A DNA stretch of 38,107 bases from JBDHTS01 sp044221445. Lineage in GTDB: Bacteria > Pseudomonadota > Alphaproteobacteria > Micavibrionales > Micavibrionaceae. Under the pieces are notes generated by a model that searched no databases, was not told the origin of the DNA, and saw only the letters and a list, made by a program, of their open reading frames with translations. The stretch is from assembly GCA_044221445.1 (NCBI GenBank), contig JBGAPF010000023.1:1-38107 (forward strand). Direction: 5' to 3'. Both the position numbers and the translations under genes were made by a program. Of the stretch, positions 31,748 to 38,107 are shown in pieces (within the stretch, counting starts at the first letter, position 1; each line of letters begins with the position of its first letter).

Positions 31748-34651
31748 TTATTTTGCCCGCTGCTGGTTCAACGCGAACAGCTTTTCAAGGATTTCGTCGT
31801 CGGTCAGGTCGGTGGGCCAGCCGTAGGCTTCGGCAACGGCGTCATCCAGTTCCTTGTGGGCGTTTTGCAGCCAGGTCGGGTTTTCGTTGTAAAGGTTGGT
31901 CAGGGTGCGCTTGGCCAGGATTTTCTCCGCCGCCTTGTCGGCGGGTACGATGCGGTCGGGATAGCCGGGAACGACCTCCGGCACACGCTTGACGGCACCG
32001 GCGGGGTTGAGCCAGTTTTCCCGCAACTCGTTCAGTTTCCGCGCGGCCTCGGCGATTTTCTGCGCCTTCGGGCTTTTGGCCAGTTCGCTGGCGGGCCTGT
32101 TCGGCTCCATCCCTTTCGGGAATGGGAAAGTTTCAAACGTGGTCGATGGCGTATAGCGCGGGCGATCTTCAAGAGAAGTTCCCAGTTTTAAGGCCCATAG
32201 CTTATGATATTTGCTATGCAGGATACCAAAAGTCGTATCATCCTCTTTTACAACGACAACGCAGAGGTTTTCAGGGATTTGGATTTTTGGAAGCCATACA
32301 AAAAAGCGATGCTTGGCCACCATAGAAGTAGCGATAAATCTATCAATCTTTGATACTTTTTTTCGCAATCCTGGTCGTGTGTCTCCATATAACCACCATT
32401 TATTTCGGTGATGGTCTCGACGAACATTTTCTCTGGTAGGCTTCACATGCTTTTCAACATGGGCGAATGGGGCCTCATATAGCGCGGCTTCTGACACGGG
32501 CATATCAACGCCAAAATCTATAATCCATGTGTCGGAAGGACGGCGCGTCAAATCCATACCGTTTGCCCAAGGCCTGACGACATCGGAATTAGGCCGCCCA
32601 TTCGGATTGGTCGGAAGCTGTAATAATTTTCTCGCTTCATCGCCCGGTATCGTGAAAGGCCCATTTTTCTGTGTCCCAATAAAAGAAACATCCAGATTTT
32701 CTTTCAGAATTTTTACCTTGGAGGTATCGGTTTTTACACTTTTTGCTCTGGCCGTCAGGTCTGTAAAAATCCCATCGACGAGGACGCCTGATAAATGGCA
32801 CCGGGCCTGCACATCTTTGGCGAAACAGGTCATGGAAACCCGAACGGCAGCCCCTTCGTTGACCCAATCTTCATCCGGCCAAGCATCGTATATTTGAAAT
32901 TTCTTTACGAGATTATCCAGAACAACACGGTTTTTGCCGCCACGGATTGAATTCGTGGAAACCAGACCACCGCGCTGGAGCCATCCGGCTTTCATATAGG
33001 CGGTTGCCTTTGCGAACCAGTAACAGACAAAATCTGCGCCGCCCGGAACACGGCCATCGTATAAATCACGCACCCGGAAAGTGTATTCTTCTCCAAGTTC
33101 GCGGATCATCTTCCTGTCGCCGATAAACGGCGGGTTACCGACGATCACGTCAACCTTGGGCCAGTGATATTCGCTGCCGTCATCGTTCATCAGGGCGTCA
33201 TGGCAGACGATATTCTCCAGCTTCCGCAGCACCGGGTTATCGGGAACATGAAAGCCGTGTTTCTTGATCCACTGGATTTCCCCGATCCAGACGCTGACCC
33301 GCGCCAGTTCCGCCGCATAGGGGTTGATTTCGATGCCGTAGATATTTTCCGGCCCGATTTCAGGGATGGATTGCGTCTGGCGAAACGTGACCTCGCCGTA
33401 GATATTCACCTGCTGCTCAATATCCTTGAGGGCTTTCAGGGACAGATACAAAAAGTTGCCGGAACCGCAGGCCGGATCGAGAACCTTGAAGGATTTCAGG
33501 CGGGCCTTGAAAGCGTTGTAGGCTTTTTCGGCCCTGTTCTTCGCCTTCGTCGCTTCCCCGGCGCGGTTGATAAGTTCTTTTTTTGAAACCTTGCTGCCAG
33601 CCTCGACTGTTTCGTACGCCCCGGCCTTTTTCAGTTCTTCGTCGATTTTTGCCTTAACCTCCTCCCACTCGCGGATCAGGGGTTCGACGATCACCGGATT
33701 GATGATCTTCATAATCATGTCGCGGTCGGTGTAATGCGCCCCCAACTGGCTTTGCTTGGCGGGATCGAGGCCGCGCTCGAACAGCGTTCCCATGATCGAC
33801 GGGTCGATGTCGCTCCAGTCTTTTTTCGCTGTATCGTACACCATCTGGATTTCGTCGGGTTTCAGTTCCAGCGCGGTGTCGTCGTCGAACAGGCCGCCGT
33901 TGAACCAGAGGATTTCCTCCATCCCCCAATCGCCGCCGTCACGCATGGCGACGAACAGGGAAGCGAGTTTGCGCTGGAGGTCGGCGGGATGTTTCAGTCC
34001 CCGCTCCAGCACATCCGTAAAAAGCCCCTTCCGCAGAAGCTGGATGTCCTCGGCGAACATGCAGAAGATCAGGCGGTTGACAAAATGGGCAACCTGGTGC
34101 GGGTCATGGCCGCGCTGGCGCAGCTTTTCCGAAATCGTGGCGAATTTGCCCGCGACTTCCTCTGTAAGCTGCTGGCGGGATTTTGCGGGTTTCAGCCTGT
34201 CCGGCTCAAAGAACGCATAGCGCAGCAGGTTCAGCTTGTCGGGGTTGGCCAGCTCCTCCAGCGCGATTTCGTGGGTTTCGCTGACCAGATCGTTCCAGTT
34301 GGTATGGATGACAAAGCGGTCGGTATCGCAGACGATCAGCAGCGGCGGGTTTGCCAGCGCGGGCGCATATTGCTGGAGTTGAGCGTATGCCGCCTGCAAA
34401 TCCTTGTGCTTTCCCTTATATTCCCAGCCAAAATGCCCCTTTTTCCAGACATCGGCGAAACCCTGCGAGCCTGTGGTTTTCTGCGCCCCGTACTCGAACG
34501 TGTACCAGGTGCCGTCCGGGTCGGCCTCGGCAGGGGTCGGGTGTTCCAGCAGGTGGCAGAGGTCGATGAAGTGCTCCTGCGCCGCCGCCCGCTCTTTCAG
34601 CTTAGACTTCTGCCATTTTTCGATAAATTTTTGCGCTGAAATAGAACTCAT
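31748..34651 (-). CDS. MmeI-like type IIG restriction-methyltransferase
   Basis: A 967-residue single-chain restriction enzyme. The N-terminal PD-(D/E)xK nuclease shows Asp67 and EYK 77-79 (GFADVWKK ... GWEYKGK). A helical linker leads to the N6-adenine methyltransferase: SAM motif DPACGSGNF (392-400) and catalytic NPPF (506-509). A target-recognition domain and a conserved C-terminus (YTPSTTFETFPFP, then TLTNLYNENPTWL) follow, as in the MmeI family. It would both methylate and cut at one asymmetric site. ATG 34651 is the natural start (MSSISAQKF); the 5' end lies in a 140-bp tandem duplication. It is first in the operon with the Septu-like pair. All nuclease and methylase motifs look intact. 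Confidence 0.9.
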   Translation of the reverse strand: MSSISAQKFIEKWQKSKLKERAAAQEHFIDLCHLLEHPTPAEADPDGTWYTFEYGAQKTTGSQGFADVWKKGHFGWEYKGKHKDLQAAYAQLQQYAPALANPPLLIVCDTDRFVIHTNWNDLVSETHEIALEELANPDKLNLLRYAFFEPDRLKPAKSRQQLTEEVAGKFATISEKLRQRGHDPHQVAHFVNRLIFCMFAEDIQLLRKGLFTDVLERGLKHPADLQRKLASLFVAMRDGGDWGMEEILWFNGGLFDDDTALELKPDEIQMVYDTAKKDWSDIDPSIMGTLFERGLDPAKQSQLGAHYTDRDMIMKIINPVIVEPLIREWEEVKAKIDEELKKAGAYETVEAGSKVSKKELINRAGEATKAKNRAEKAYNAFKARLKSFKVLDPACGSGNFLYLSLKALKDIEQQVNIYGEVTFRQTQSIPEIGPENIYGIEINPYAAELARVSVWIGEIQWIKKHGFHVPDNPVLRKLENIVCHDALMNDDGSEYHWPKVDVIVGNPPFIGDRKMIRELGEEYTFRVRDLYDGRVPGGADFVCYWFAKATAYMKAGWLQRGGLVSTNSIRGGKNRVVLDNLVKKFQIYDAWPDEDWVNEGAAVRVSMTCFAKDVQARCHLSGVLVDGIFTDLTARAKSVKTDTSKVKILKENLDVSFIGTQKNGPFTIPGDEARKLLQLPTNPNGRPNSDVVRPWANGMDLTRRPSDTWIIDFGVDMPVSEAALYEAPFAHVEKHVKPTRENVRRDHHRNKWWLYGDTRPGLRKKVSKIDRFIATSMVAKHRFFVWLPKIQIPENLCVVVVKEDDTTFGILHSKYHKLWALKLGTSLEDRPRYTPSTTFETFPFPKGMEPNRPASELAKSPKAQKIAEAARKLNELRENWLNPAGAVKRVPEVVPGYPDRIVPADKAAEKILAKRTLTNLYNENPTWLQNAHKELDDAVAEAYGWPTDLTDDEILEKLFALNQQRAK

Positions 34652-34870
34652 ACGGTAAATCGGCCCACCAAAATCAAAATTTTTACATTTGAATTTAAAA
34701 GGAAAGCCCTTAGAATACAATCACGTATAAGCTCTTTCAGCTTAGACTTCTGCCATTTTTCGATAAATTTTTGCGCTGAAATAGAACTCATACGGTAAAT
34801 CGGCCCACCAAAATCAAAATTTTTACATTTGAATTTAAAAGGAAAGCCCTTAGAATACAATCACGTATAA
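34591..34870. repeat. Perfect 140-bp tandem duplication over the restriction gene start
   Basis: 34591-34730 and 34731-34870 are identical. Each copy contains the first 20 codons of the restriction-methyltransferase and the region upstream of it. The duplication gives two start codons (34651 and 34791) and probably two promoters. 140 is not a multiple of three, so the upstream copy is out of frame with the gene. Confidence 0.97.
34648..34791 (-). CDS. 47-residue upstream ORF created by the duplication
   Basis: The upstream copy of the restriction gene start (ATG 34791) reads the same first 20 residues, then runs out of frame (LIRDCILRAFLLNSN...) and stops at TGA 34648-34650. That stop overlaps the true ATG at 34649-34651 as ATGA, an arrangement typical of translational coupling. 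If expressed, it would be a leader peptide tuning translation of the restriction enzyme. No function for the peptide itself is suggested. Confidence 0.4.
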   Translation of the reverse strand: MSSISAQKFIEKWQKSKLKELIRDCILRAFLLNSNVKILILVGRFTV

Positions 34871-34913
34871 CGGCGGGCGAATACGGACACAAATCACCCT
34901 GACATTCCGATGC

Positions 34914-34932
34914 GGGGGCAGATTTGGGGGCA
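34914..34932 (+). repeat. Two GGGGGCA direct repeats at the right end of the island
   Basis: GGGGGCA at 34914-34920 and 34926-34932, spaced 12 bases start to start like the first two left-end copies, and both followed or linked by GATT as at 24806. They mark the second arm of the integrase recombination region. Confidence 0.6.
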
Positions 34933-34987
34933 ACGAGAAAAATCGAATTGGGGATTACCCTATCAATTCAAAATCTTGGTGCTTTGT

Positions 34988-35014
34988 TTCGATAGAGGCC
35001 CGTCCAACTTCAAT
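34988..35014 (+). other. Degraded tRNA-Cys 3'-end-like sequence (possible attachment site)
   Basis: TTTCGATAGAGGCCCGTCCAACTTC resembles the tRNA 3' end plus flank (TTCGATTCCGGCCCGTGCCTCCAACTTC is split into matching blocks TTCGAT, GGCCCGT and CCAACTTC) with a 4-base gap and mismatches. It lies 55 bp outside the right GGGGGCA pair, where an attachment site is expected. The match is imperfect and may be chance. Confidence 0.25.
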
Positions 35015-35034
35015 TGATATGGCTGGAGTGCGCA

Positions 35035-35577
35035 GGACACCGTCGCCTGGGACAGCTGGTTTTCCTTGTTGAAGAAGAAGGTGTCGGTGCCGATGGCCTT
35101 GATGTTCCCGGCGTTGGTGTAGGTGACCGAAGATCCCCCCGCGTTCGACATCTTGTTGCTGGTGGAGGGAACGGTGTAGCTGGTCGCGCCATAGGCCGTG
35201 CGGTTCGAGTTGGAATCGTAAGCGATGCTGCTGACGGTGCCATAAGGCCCGGACGCATAGTTGATCCGGCTCAGGACGTCATAAGCCAGGGTCTGGTTGT
35301 TGGCTGCGGTGACGTTATCCGTCCAGGTTAAAAGATTGTCGTCGGCGTCGTAGCCGTAGCTGACATACTGGATGTTGCCGGTGCCGACATCTTTCACGCT
35401 CGTCATCCGGTAATCGAGGTCGAAGGTCCGCGTGTCCGTCACCCCGTTGCCCCAGGTCAGGGATTTGACCGGGCCGAAGGGCATGTGCGTGACCGAGGTC
35501 GCCAGATTGACCGGGGACATGGATGGCTGCGTCGTCGTGACCGTCGTCACCTGGCCCGCATTGTCGCGGGCATAGGA
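35035..35577 (-). repeat. Rhs long direct repeat, copy A
   Basis: This 543-bp stretch aligns without gaps to 37121-37663 (constant offset 2086) with few mismatches. It covers the YD-repeat part shared by two Rhs cassettes and is a substrate for homologous recombination. Confidence 0.9.
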
Positions 35578-35811
35578 CACAAGCCATCCGCCGCTGCCGT
35601 AGGTGATACCGCTTAAACGCCCCGCACTCTCATATGTATAACCGGTCGTGTAGCTGTTGCCGCCCGTGCAGCTGGTGCCCGTGCCGCCGACGATCCGGGC
35701 GTCGGCGGTCAGCAGGCCGCGCTGGTTATGAACAAGGCGCAGGCGGGCATTGTCGTTAGCGGGAACATTAGTTTTTAAAGCTTCAGGGCTTTTTAAATTT
35801 ACGCTGTGCAT

Positions 35812-36153
35812 TTATGACTTTGTTAATTTAAGCCATGGAATATCTTCTATAGCTTGATCAGTAAGTTCAAGAATCATAGTACCATTACTCGTTTTTTGTA
35901 TTTCAGAACCCATTTTTAAAATTAGAGTAAGAAATTCTTTATCGCTTAAGAGCGTCATGTTTTCTCTAGACTTAAAAACTTTAATCCAATGTCGATCTAT
36001 CCAATTTTTTAAGAGTTCAAATCCGATATTACAGGTTTCAGACTCCGAGATATTAGGATTATGAAGCTTAATGAATGAGTAAAGTTCCCACAATTCATGA
36101 CTATCTTGAGATAAATCTCCGATAAAATCTTTTTCAAGTTCAGATAATTGCAT
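35812..36153 (-). CDS. Candidate immunity protein for the Rhs toxin tip
   Basis: A 113-residue acidic soluble protein from ATG 36153 (117 residues from ATG 36165, which overlaps the Rhs stop by one base). GGAGAT lies at a good distance only for the 36153 start. It contains SELEKDFIGDLSQDSHELWELYSFI and NIGFELLKNWIDRHW, a helical pattern, with no signal peptide. It is AT-rich compared with its neighbours, as is usual for exchanged toxin/immunity modules. Its place right after the toxin tip makes immunity the likely role; the family was not recognised. Confidence 0.65.
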   Translation of the reverse strand: MQLSELEKDFIGDLSQDSHELWELYSFIKLHNPNISESETCNIGFELLKNWIDRHWIKVFKSRENMTLLSDKEFLTLILKMGSEIQKTSNGTMILELTDQAIEDIPWLKLTKS

Positions 36154-36164
36154 CGGTATCTCCA

Positions 36165-37741
36165 TTATCTTGGCAAAGTCGGATTTCCTGATAAAGGAAT
36201 AGGGGCAGATACTTTTCCTTTTGACGAAATTCGTCCATATGGGCCTTTTTTGACTGGGTTTGGGTCGTTTGGATTTCCAGGTTGCACCCTAACCTGTTCG
36301 CCGGGAACGCCAGGGTTGGGATAACGTGTCCCACCGCCTCTTTTAGAGGACTCTCCTTGCCATCCTTTGCTTTTCATCATTTCATCAACTTCTTCTGGCG
36401 TTTTACCCATAAGGTCGTCCGGGGGAGGGCAATTCTGCGGCTCTGTTGTACTATCATCTGGGTTTTCGTTCTTATTAATCAACTGCAGCACTTCGATGGC
36501 TATTCCTGTCCCCAACGCCAGTCCGCCGACCGTCGTGATGACATCCGCCGCAATGCCTGCGCCGCATACAGGATTCGGGCCGGCAAGACAGGCCGTTTCC
36601 AGAGGATTGGGCACCAGCCCCGACGGATCGGTATATTTTCCCGTATTGTTCAGCCCATAGACATACGTATTGATCCCGCCATTGAGTCCTATCGGGTCAG
36701 TCTGCAGATACCGTCCGCCTGGCTTGAGATAGTCGGGGATATAGTCCCTGGCGCTGTTGTGATACAGGCCGGTGCCGTCGGCGAACATCCAGGGGAGGCG
36801 CAGGTTCTGGTTGATGGTCGTGGTCGGCGTGGTCTTGCCGTTGGGGTCGTAATCGGCGGAGAACACAATGGTTTTCGATGCGTTCGTTGCCCGCTGCGGC
36901 GTACCCAGCCTGTCGGTGTGGATCATCGAGAGCGTGGAGGCTGCGGGCTGGATGACCGCCAGCGGCATGCCGTCGAGATACGCATAATTGGTCTGGATCC
37001 CGCCCGTGCTCTGGAACAGCACTTCGCTGTCCTGGGCGTAGAGCGTGTGCGCCTGGGTGGCGCCGGTGGTGGCCCTGAGCCGGTTCCAGCCCGCGTCGTA
37101 GGGAAGGTCGTCACCGTGCCGGACACCGTCGCCTGGGACAGCTGGTTCTCCTTGTTGAAGAAGAAGGTGTCGGACCCGATGGCCTTGATGTTCCCGGCGT
37201 TGGTGTAGGTGACCGACGATCCCCCCGCATTCGACATTTTGTTGCTGGTGGAGGGAACGGTGTAGCCGGTCGCGCCATAGGCGGTGCGGTTCGAGTTGCT
37301 GTCATACGTGATGCTGGAGACCGTGCCGTAAGGCCCGGACGCATAGCTGATCCGGCTCAGGACGTCATAGGCCAGAGTCTGGTTGTTGGCTGCGGTGACG
37401 TTATCTGTCCATGTTAAAAGATTGTCGTCGGCATCGTAGCCGTAGCTGACATACTGGATGTTGCCGGTGCCGACGCCTTTCACGCTGGTCATGCGATAGT
37501 CGAGGTCGAAGGTGCGGGTATCGGTGACGCCGTTGCCCCAGGTCAGGGATTTGACCGGGCCGAACGGAAGATGCGTGACCGAGGTCGCCAGATTGACCGG
37601 GGACATGGATGGCTGCGTCGTCGTGACGGTCGTCACCTGCCCGGCATTGTCGCGGGTGTAGGCTAGGTGTATTCGGGCGTTATCGTTTGCAGGGTACGTT
37701 TTCTTAAGTGTATTTAACTTTCGTGAGATTGCGCTAATCAT
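36165..37741 (-). pseudogene. Rhs cassette with C-terminal toxin tip, split by one frameshift
   Basis: From ATG 37741 the frame encodes a PANDNAR leader and YD repeats, then loses similarity at about 37105. A second frame continues YDAGWNRLRATTGATQ, then YLDGMPLAV, HTDRLGTPQRATN, YHNSARDYIPDYLKPGGRYLQ and DPIGLNGGINTYVYGLNN ... DPSGL, the classical Rhs core end. One missing base (or two extra) near GACCTTCCCTACG explains the break. After DPSGL a 150-residue variable tip (36168-36616) has a hydrophobic helix (GAGIAADVITTVGGLALGTGI) and a basic end with GGGTRYPNPGVPGEQ and KKGPYGRISSKGK. The tip should be the toxin, but its activity is unknown. It begins inside the upstream immunity gene (8-nt overlap). 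No secretion domain is included, so this looks like an orphan cassette. Confidence 0.8.
37121..37663 (-). repeat. Rhs long direct repeat, copy B
   Basis: Partner of 35035-35577. Recombination between the copies would remove the toxin tip and candidate immunity gene that lie between them. Confidence 0.9.
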
Positions 37742-38030
37742 CTTTAATGATATCACTGGATAATTGTAAAAGCTTGTCAGCAAATTTATCTGTTGCTTGG
37801 CGATCCCCATCAAGACCCATATGTTGCGTTTCTAAATTCCAAAGATATTTAAAAATATCCTCTTTTGAACTCTTAGTCATGATGAGCTTGCAAAGCATAG
37901 GAATATAAGAGTCGTACTCATCTCTTGCTTCGGCAATATCCTTTACCCCAATCGGATCCCATTCGTTTAATACAGCTTCCCTGATTAAGTCATAATAAAT
38001 TTTATATGAGTTAAGTTTATAGGATGTCAT
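37734..38030 (-). CDS. DUF1871-like small protein, probable immunity protein
   Basis: A 98-residue helical protein with NEWDPIGV, EYDSYIP and a later YLWNLETQHMGL, a pattern seen in DUF1871-family proteins. The start ATG 38028-38030 overlaps the stop of the upstream toxin end as ATGA, and GAGGTG lies just upstream. The order toxin tip then small protein fits an immunity gene of a polymorphic toxin system. The gene is AT-rich. The family assignment is from memory of the motif pattern. Confidence 0.7.
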   Translation of the reverse strand: MTSYKLNSYKIYYDLIREAVLNEWDPIGVKDIAEARDEYDSYIPMLCKLIMTKSSKEDIFKYLWNLETQHMGLDGDRQATDKFADKLLQLSSDIIKDD

Positions 38031-38107
38031 GGCGCACCTCTGATAACAGTTATTACATTTCCAGTGCTGGAGTTAATTATCACTCTGATGTTGTTAGCTG
38101 GTTCATA
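38027..38107 (-). CDS. C-terminal end of a polymorphic toxin (5' part outside window)
   Basis: Only the last 26 residues are inside the window: YEPANNIRVIINSSTGNVITVIRGAP, here in two parts RVIINSSTGNVITV and IRGAP before TGA. Endings of the form RVIINxxTGxVITV are typical of nuclease tips of CDI/Rhs-type toxins. The stop overlaps the start of the DUF1871-like gene. The toxin class cannot be told from this much. Confidence 0.55.
   Translation of the reverse strand, partial: YEPANNIRVIINSSTGNVITVIRGAP

Larger units (their letters stand above)
24663..34990. mobile_element. tRNA-Cys-associated genomic island with P4-type integrase and defence cargo
   Basis: The element begins at tRNA-Cys, has a P4-type integrase as first gene, an AlpA-like regulator, an iteron-like array and restriction/Septu genes. 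GGGGGCA direct repeats lie near both ends (24787-24825 and 34914-34932, same orientation). The right border is inferred to lie between 34933 and 35035, where an Rhs fragment loses its homology to the copy at 37 kb. A degraded similarity to the tRNA 3' end is at 34988-35014. No conjugation or phage structural genes are present, so it would need a helper for transfer. Confidence 0.7.
34963..35811 (-). pseudogene. Rhs/YD-repeat fragment truncated at the island junction
   Basis: A 282-residue frame of Rhs core: YD-type repeats such as YTYESAGRLSGITYGSGG, YARDNAGQVTTVTT, YGYDADDNLLTW and YDSNSNRTAYG. The N-terminus is a short leader containing PANDNARL, also found in the neighbouring cassette. The last 21 residues after ATVS do not match the other copy and end at the island border. 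There is no Rhs C-terminal hallmark or toxin tip, so it is a displaced remnant rather than a working toxin. It starts at the base after the stop of the candidate immunity gene and has no clear ribosome site. Confidence 0.75.

Noticed and set aside
33734..34639. A 301-codon plus-strand frame
   Set aside because: Antisense to the nuclease end of the MmeI-like gene; no motif support.

Overview
The window looks like the chromosome of an alphaproteobacterium of moderate GC content. The best taxonomic clue is the run pcm - tolC - popZ-like (DUF2497) - valS at 18.9-24.4 kb, because PopZ/DUF2497 proteins are an alphaproteobacterial hallmark. The exact lineage cannot be named from the sequence.

Left part (1-18 kb): an alginate-type exopolysaccharide locus. 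Going rightwards it holds an AlgX-AlgG fusion cut by the window edge (minus), AlgJ-like and AlgX-like O-acetylation proteins (plus), an AlgL-like lyase lipoprotein (minus), the AlgG mannuronan C5-epimerase (plus), and a minus-strand operon alg44 - algA - algK - algE followed by algC. A divergent plus-strand pair encodes a stand-alone cupin phosphomannose isomerase and a divergent PEP-carboxylase-like protein. Together these supply mannose-6-P (cupin PMI), mannose-1-P (AlgC) and GDP-mannose (AlgA), c-di-GMP control of polymerisation (PilZ of Alg44), the periplasmic scaffold and outer-membrane exit (AlgK, AlgE), and tailoring or clearance (AlgX/AlgJ, AlgG, AlgL). GDP-mannose dehydrogenase (AlgD), polymerase (Alg8), AlgI and AlgF are not in the window and may lie to the left. 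Two traits stand out: the PMI half of AlgA has lost metal-ligand residues while the separate cupin keeps them, and an acetyltransferase-like domain is fused to an epimerase domain.

Middle (18-24.7 kb): housekeeping genes: a YihY-family membrane protein, valS, a PopZ-like polar organiser, a TolC-family protein broken by one frameshift, a Pcm-like methyltransferase and tRNA-Cys(GCA) with its terminator.

Island (about 24.7-35.0 kb): a P4-type integrase beside tRNA-Cys, GGGGGCA direct repeats at both ends, an AlpA/excisionase-like HTH protein, a strongly folded non-coding stretch, a 24-bp-periodic iteron-like array without an obvious rep gene, and a minus-strand defence cargo. The cargo is an MmeI-like restriction-methyltransferase, a Septu-like ATPase/HNH pair in the same operon, and an unrecognised three-gene module (311-aa soluble protein plus two two-TM proteins). 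The restriction gene's 5' end carries a perfect 140-bp tandem duplication that creates a short upstream ORF whose stop overlaps the real start.

Right end (35-38.1 kb): rearranged Rhs/YD-repeat polymorphic-toxin cassettes on the minus strand: the last residues of a toxin, its DUF1871-like immunity gene, a frameshifted Rhs piece with a toxin tip, a candidate immunity gene, and a second Rhs fragment cut off at the island junction.
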